NCBI GenBank assembly: GCA_035493915.1
Contig: DATJHN010000201.1
Span: forward strand, 6,387-70,386
Length of the DNA: 64,000 nt
From: Bordetella_C sp035493915
GTDB taxonomy: Bacteria; Pseudomonadota; Gammaproteobacteria; Burkholderiales; Burkholderiaceae_B
Direction: 5' to 3'
Shown: piece by piece, positions 60,573 to 64,000 of the stretch
Layout of the letters: every line of letters starts with the position of its first letter
Numbering within the stretch: the first letter of the stretch is position 1
Position numbers and translations under genes: made by a program
The notes under the pieces: model-generated
What the model was told of the DNA's origin: nothing
Seen by the model: only the letters and a program-made list of their open reading frames with translations
Databases searched by the model: none

Positions 60573-60609
60573 GGTTCGTCCAGCGTCACGCGCACCGGAC
60601 CGGCACCCG

Positions 60610-61626
60610 CTACCCGCGAGTTTGCGCCCGCCTCACCGCTGCCCTGACGTACTCGCGGAAGCGGGCGAGCACCGGATCTTCGTGGGCGATCCGGTGCGAG
60701 ACCAGCATGACCGGGCTGGGAGGCAGCGCGGGCCGGACCGATATCAGGCGGACCAGGCCAAGCGCGGCGTAGCGGCGCGCGATCGACTCCGGAACGATCG
60801 AAACGAATGGAGTATCCGCCACAAGCGCGAGATTCGAATCGAAGGTCCGGGTCTCGATAACCGGCGTTATCGCCGGCAAGCCCTGTTCGCTCCAGAAACG
60901 CTCCAGAACACGGCGCGACGTTGAATCGCGCGCGGGCAATACCCAGCCGATGTCGATCAGGCGCGAGAGACCGACCGTCGTGGTGGGCAAGGCGCGATTC
61001 GAAGCCGAACAGACGATGCGGGGCCTTTCATCGTACAGGTGCTCCGCAACGAAGTCCGCGCCTATGCCCTCGATGCCGGCGACGTGCCGCATGATGGCGA
61101 AGTCCAGGCTGCCATGTTCGAGTCGCTGGTACAAGCTGGTGGAGTCGTCCTCGATCACGGTCAATTGGTAAGCGGGCCTGTACGACGCCTCGTCAAGCGC
61201 GGTTCGCGAGCCGTTCGACTGCGATCCGGTGCGCCGCTTGGCGGCCGCCGGCGCGCGACTGTTCAGGCGATTGAGCAGATGCGGCATCAACACATGCATC
61301 GCGCGCGGAATACAACCCAGCCGCACCGTTGGTCCTTGCGCATCCAGCAAGCCATCCAGCCGCTTCATGCTGCGCAATACAAAACGTGCGTGATCCAGCA
61401 GCAATGTTCCTTGCGCGGTCGGCTGACTACCTTTCACCGAACGGTCAAACAGACGCGTGCCCAGCAATTTTTCGGCATCGGCCAGCAGCCGCGAGACCGC
61501 GGGCTGCGTCATCTTGAGCTCACGCGCTGCGCGATGCACCGATTGATAGTCGGCCACCGCGACCAGGGCCTCGATATGGCGCCGCTGCAAGGGCTGGCGC
61601 GAACGGGATAGGGGAGTCGAACTCAT
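60610..61626 (-). CDS. LysR-type transcriptional regulator (divergent from dehydratase/Bug cassette)
   Basis: A 338-residue LysR regulator. The winged helix-turn-helix reads LQRRHIEALVAVADYQSVHRAARELKMTQPAVSRLLADAE (about 12-51); the effector domain starts at GPTVRLGCIPRAMHVLM. An insertion of about 25 residues (RAPAAAKRRTGSQSNGSRTAL) interrupts the effector domain compared with usual members, likely a flexible loop. It is divergent from the enolase-superfamily gene at 61752 with a perfect palindrome at 61645-61663 between them. Regulation of that cassette is strongly suggested. The start at 61626 is preferred over 61707. Confidence 0.88.
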   Translation of the reverse strand: MSSTPLSRSRQPLQRRHIEALVAVADYQSVHRAARELKMTQPAVSRLLADAEKLLGTRLFDRSVKGSQPTAQGTLLLDHARFVLRSMKRLDGLLDAQGPTVRLGCIPRAMHVLMPHLLNRLNSRAPAAAKRRTGSQSNGSRTALDEASYRPAYQLTVIEDDSTSLYQRLEHGSLDFAIMRHVAGIEGIGADFVAEHLYDERPRIVCSASNRALPTTTVGLSRLIDIGWVLPARDSTSRRVLERFWSEQGLPAITPVIETRTFDSNLALVADTPFVSIVPESIARRYAALGLVRLISVRPALPPSPVMLVSHRIAHEDPVLARFREYVRAAVRRAQTRG

Positions 61627-61644
61627 TCGGAAAGCGCTCCTTGA

Positions 61645-61663
61645 TGATGCCGAATCGGCATCA
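61645..61663. promoter_or_regulatory. Palindromic LysR operator candidate
   Basis: TGATGCCG-AAT-CGGCATCA: perfect 8-bp arms around a 3-bp centre. It contains the LysR T-N11-A core (TGCCGAATCGGCA). It lies 18 bases upstream of the LysR start and about 90 bases upstream of the dehydratase start, consistent with autoregulation and control of the divergent cassette. Confidence 0.65.
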
Positions 61664-61751
61664 CTAGATGCGAAATATATGTCATTTACGTATGGGAAAC
61701 ACGCCATTACGATCCAGCCGTACTGTCCAACTCATCACGGAACGCATACTC

Positions 61752-62918
61752 ATGAAGATCAAAAAAGTCGAATGCCTGCCGGTGCATCCCGGCTGGCGCA
61801 AGAATTTCGTCTTTGTCCGGGTTGAAACCGACGACGGCATCGTTGGCTGGGGCGAAGCCTATAGCCAATACGATCGCGATCGCGCGATTGCCGCGCAGGT
61901 GGAGGACCTGGGCCGTTACCTGGTTGGCCGCGAAAGCTGGAACATCCGCCATTTCCTGCAGGTCGCCTTCGACGATTACGCACAGAGGCGTGCTTCGCTC
62001 GAGTTCTGGTGCGCGGTCTCGGGCCTGGAGCAAGCCTTGTGGGATATCGCCGGCAAGGCCGCCGGCCAGCCGGTCTACAACCTGCTGGGGGGCGCGTGCC
62101 GGGACCGCATTCGGGTGTATGCGAACGGCTGGAGCTACAAGATGCAGAAGCCGGACGAGTACGCACGCGCGGCCGAGGCGGTGGTCCGACGCGGATTCAC
62201 GGCGATGAAATTCGATCCGCTGCCACGTCCCTGGCGCACTTATATTCCCAAGGAGCATATCCGCCATTCGGTGGCCGTCATGCGCGCGGTTCGCGATGCG
62301 GTCGGGCCGGATGTCGACCTGCTGCTCGATATTCACCGCCGCCTGGCTCCCGCGCATGCGATCACGCTATCGAACGCGTTGGCTGAATTCGAGCCGTACT
62401 GGTTTGAAGAGCCCTGCCAGGTGGAGAACCTGGAAGCGCTCGCCGAGGTGCGCGACCATACGCGTATTCCCGTGGTAAGCGGCGAGGCCTTGTACGGACG
62501 CGCGGGTTTCCGTCCACTGTTGCGCAGTCGTGCGGTCGATATCATCAACCCCGACGTCTCGAACTGCGGAGGGATTCTGGAACTGACGCTGATCGCGGCA
62601 GCCGCCGAATCCGAGATGGTGGCGGTCTCTCCCCACAATTACAACTCGACCACGCTGTCGCTCTCGGCCACGGTGCAGGCCGCGGCCTGCATGCCCAACT
62701 TCACGCTCACTGAATACTTCCTGCCCTACGAAGAGTTCGGCGGGGTGGTGGCGCGCAATCCCCTGGTGCCGAAGGACGGCTATCTGACCTTGCCTACCGG
62801 GCCCGGCCTGGGCCTGGACATCGTCGAGGAAGCGGTACGCGCGCGCCCCTACAAGGACTATCCGGCCCGCACATTCCGCGTGAACGAGAATGATGGCCAG
62901 GTCGAGGGCGCGCATTGA
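61752..62918 (+). CDS. Mandelate racemase/muconate lactonizing (enolase) superfamily, galactonate dehydratase-like
   Basis: A 388-residue enolase-superfamily enzyme. The metal ligands are in LLLDIHRRL (Asp193), WFEEPCQ (Glu219/220) and VVSGEALYG (Glu245); the C-terminal His base is in VSPHNYNS (His295). MKFDPL replaces the Lys-x-Lys pair of some subgroups, so its dehydratase type may differ. The ATG at 61752 is the first with conserved sequence; the longer frame from 61668 overlaps the intergenic palindrome region. It is followed 69 bp on by a Bug receptor, with a divergent LysR. An acid-sugar dehydratase for a solute bound by that receptor is inferred. Confidence 0.83.
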   Translation: MKIKKVECLPVHPGWRKNFVFVRVETDDGIVGWGEAYSQYDRDRAIAAQVEDLGRYLVGRESWNIRHFLQVAFDDYAQRRASLEFWCAVSGLEQALWDIAGKAAGQPVYNLLGGACRDRIRVYANGWSYKMQKPDEYARAAEAVVRRGFTAMKFDPLPRPWRTYIPKEHIRHSVAVMRAVRDAVGPDVDLLLDIHRRLAPAHAITLSNALAEFEPYWFEEPCQVENLEALAEVRDHTRIPVVSGEALYGRAGFRPLLRSRAVDIINPDVSNCGGILELTLIAAAAESEMVAVSPHNYNSTTLSLSATVQAAACMPNFTLTEYFLPYEEFGGVVARNPLVPKDGYLTLPTGPGLGLDIVEEAVRARPYKDYPARTFRVNENDGQVEGAH

Positions 62919-62987
62919 GCGGTGCCGGGATGTAAAGCGGCAAGATCCGCAAGCAGCAAAATCATAAAAATCATGGAGGAGCCGATC

Positions 62988-63983
62988 ATGAGTATGCGTG
63001 CGCACGCCATTCGCGCGGTCCCGGTGTTGGCATTTGCAGCGGCGTTGGCCGCTTGGGGTGCCCCTGGCCGCGCTGCCGCCGACACTGCCGACGATTACCC
63101 ATCGCGGCCCATTACCTTCATCAACACCTCGGCCGCCGGCTCGTCGCTCGATCTGATGATGCGGACGCTGGGCAAGTTCATGAGCCCCTTGCTCAAGCAG
63201 AACATCATCGTCGAGGATCGCCCGGGCGGAACCGGTGCCGTGGGCATGGCCCTGGCCCTGAACAAGCCGGCCGATGGGTATACCATCGTCTCGGCCACCA
63301 GTTCGACCTCGTTCCTGATGGCCGACCCGCATGCCAGATACAAGCCGGACGACTTCGTTTTTTTGCGCGCGCTGCAGGCCGAGCCATCCGTGGTCGCGGT
63401 CAACAAGGACAGCCCTTACAAGACCTTGCCCCAGCTGGTCAACGCACTGAAGAACACGCCCGATAAAGTGACCGTGGGCGGGTACGCGGCGGCGGGCTTT
63501 CATCAGTTCGTATTCTTCCGGCTGCAACAGGTGGCCAGGTTCCACGCCACCTGGGTACCGTATCAGGGCGGAAACGAGGCGGCACTCGCGCTGATGGGCC
63601 AGCATATCGATGCGGTGCTGATGACACCGAGCACGGCCTTGAGCCAGATAAAGAGCGGCCAATTCCGCCTGCTGGGAATCAGCACCGAGAAGCGCGATCC
63701 GTCGTTTCCGGCCGTGCCGACCTTCAAGGAGCAGGGCTATGACGTGGTCGAATTGATCTGGCGCGGCGTTATGGTCAAGCGTGGCACCCCAGCGCCCATC
63801 ATCGACAGGCTGTCGGCCGCACTGGACAAGGTCGAGGCCGACCCGGAATGGAAGGTTTTCATGGATGCCAACTATCAAATGCCGATGCAGCTTACCCAGA
63901 CGCAGATGCAGCAGAAGGTGCAGCGTGAAGTCGCCGACGAACGGGTATTCCTGAAATCATTGGGTGTAACGCAGGCTCAATAA
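62988..63983 (+). CDS. Bug family tripartite tricarboxylate receptor (TctC-like)
   Basis: A 331-residue exported receptor. A Sec signal (VPVLAFAAALAAWGAPGRAAA) precedes DDYPSRPITFINTSAAGSSLD, somewhat diverged from the usual VPFxxGGxxD. Bug motifs later include IIVEDRPGGTGAVG, WVPYQGGNEAALALMGQHID and FPAVPTFKEQGYDVVEL. The start at 62988 has GGAGGAG upstream. It is 69 bp after the dehydratase gene, in the cassette divergent from the LysR gene. The altered N-terminal loop (TSAAGSS) suggests a different ligand than the other Bugs here. Confidence 0.9.
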   Translation: MSMRAHAIRAVPVLAFAAALAAWGAPGRAAADTADDYPSRPITFINTSAAGSSLDLMMRTLGKFMSPLLKQNIIVEDRPGGTGAVGMALALNKPADGYTIVSATSSTSFLMADPHARYKPDDFVFLRALQAEPSVVAVNKDSPYKTLPQLVNALKNTPDKVTVGGYAAAGFHQFVFFRLQQVARFHATWVPYQGGNEAALALMGQHIDAVLMTPSTALSQIKSGQFRLLGISTEKRDPSFPAVPTFKEQGYDVVELIWRGVMVKRGTPAPIIDRLSAALDKVEADPEWKVFMDANYQMPMQLTQTQMQQKVQREVADERVFLKSLGVTQAQ

Positions 63984-63990
63984 TCCGACA

Positions 63991-64000
63991 ATGAAAAAGA
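63991..64000 (+). CDS. Possible start of a further gene, truncated by the window end
   Basis: An ATG at 63991 begins the last ten bases (ATG AAA AAG A), eight bases after the Bug stop codon. A Lys-rich start would suit a signal peptide or membrane protein, but there is too little sequence to say more, and no ribosome-binding site is clear. Confidence 0.25.

Noticed and set aside
62367..63878. 503-codon antisense frame over dehydratase and Bug genes
   Set aside because: Shadow frame crossing two real genes and their intergenic gap.
1..64000. tRNA, rRNA, CRISPR and insertion-sequence search by eye
   Set aside because: No cloverleaf-like or rRNA segment, no regular direct-repeat array and no transposase motif noticed; a covariance or IS search would settle this.

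Overview
The window is high-GC, densely packed bacterial chromosome from a free-living beta-proteobacterium, most likely Bordetella/Achromobacter (Alcaligenaceae). This rests on gene content: five Bug/TctC-type periplasmic receptors without their TctA/TctB membrane partners, six LysR-type regulators, CoA-transferase and MmgE/PrpD enzymes, and a TRAP and a Liv-type ABC transporter. I saw no rRNA, tRNA, CRISPR array, phage gene or intact insertion sequence. Family assignments come from reading motifs, not from database searches.

Layout. (1) 1-2800: the tail of a CorA-like metal transporter, then a minus-strand operon of a class I PPK2 polyphosphate kinase and a PiT phosphate transporter preceded by a plausible Pho box. 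(2) 3198-5656: a membrane-anchored SGNH-like protein coupled to an MBOAT O-acyltransferase. (3) 5705-17412: a LysR gene and a long catabolic cluster (enolase-superfamily dehydratase, maleylacetate-reductase-like dehydrogenase, TRAP receptor and fused DctQM permease, 2-hydroxyacid dehydrogenase, hydantoinase A and B, RidA). (4) 17606-20312: LysR, an orphan Bug receptor, the decayed remnant of a TauD/TfdA dioxygenase and an AT-rich dyad. (5) 20313-26251: a MotA/MotB-like stator pair coupled to an outer-membrane barrel and two exported serine beta-lactamase-fold hydrolases, the most unusual locus here. (6) 26329-46123: LysR-controlled catabolic cassettes, several carrying an orphan Bug receptor: polysaccharide-deacetylase-like/Bug/persulfide-dioxygenase-like; CoA-transferase/citryl-CoA-lyase-like/Bug; aldehyde dehydrogenase/old-yellow-enzyme/Tat-exported amidohydrolase; two MmgE/PrpD proteins with a fumarate-reductase-like flavoprotein and Bug. 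(7) 46244-51414: a complete Liv-type ABC operon ending in a lone GAF-domain gene. (8) 51457-54643: a KaiC-like tandem ATPase overlapping a hybrid histidine kinase. (9) 54751-60572: an apparently exported formylglycine-generating enzyme beside an exported Cys-type sulfatase, an outer-membrane barrel, an exported HAD phosphatase and a YSC84-like lipoprotein. (10) 60610-64000: a LysR gene divergent from an enolase-superfamily dehydratase and Bug receptor, with a perfect palindrome between them.

Overall this is an accessory catabolic and envelope region. Substrate capture (Bug, TRAP, Liv), enzymes and LysR regulators come in modular cassettes. Two loci (the stator/hydrolase operon and the exported sulfatase/FGE group) look like envelope machines and deserve direct study.
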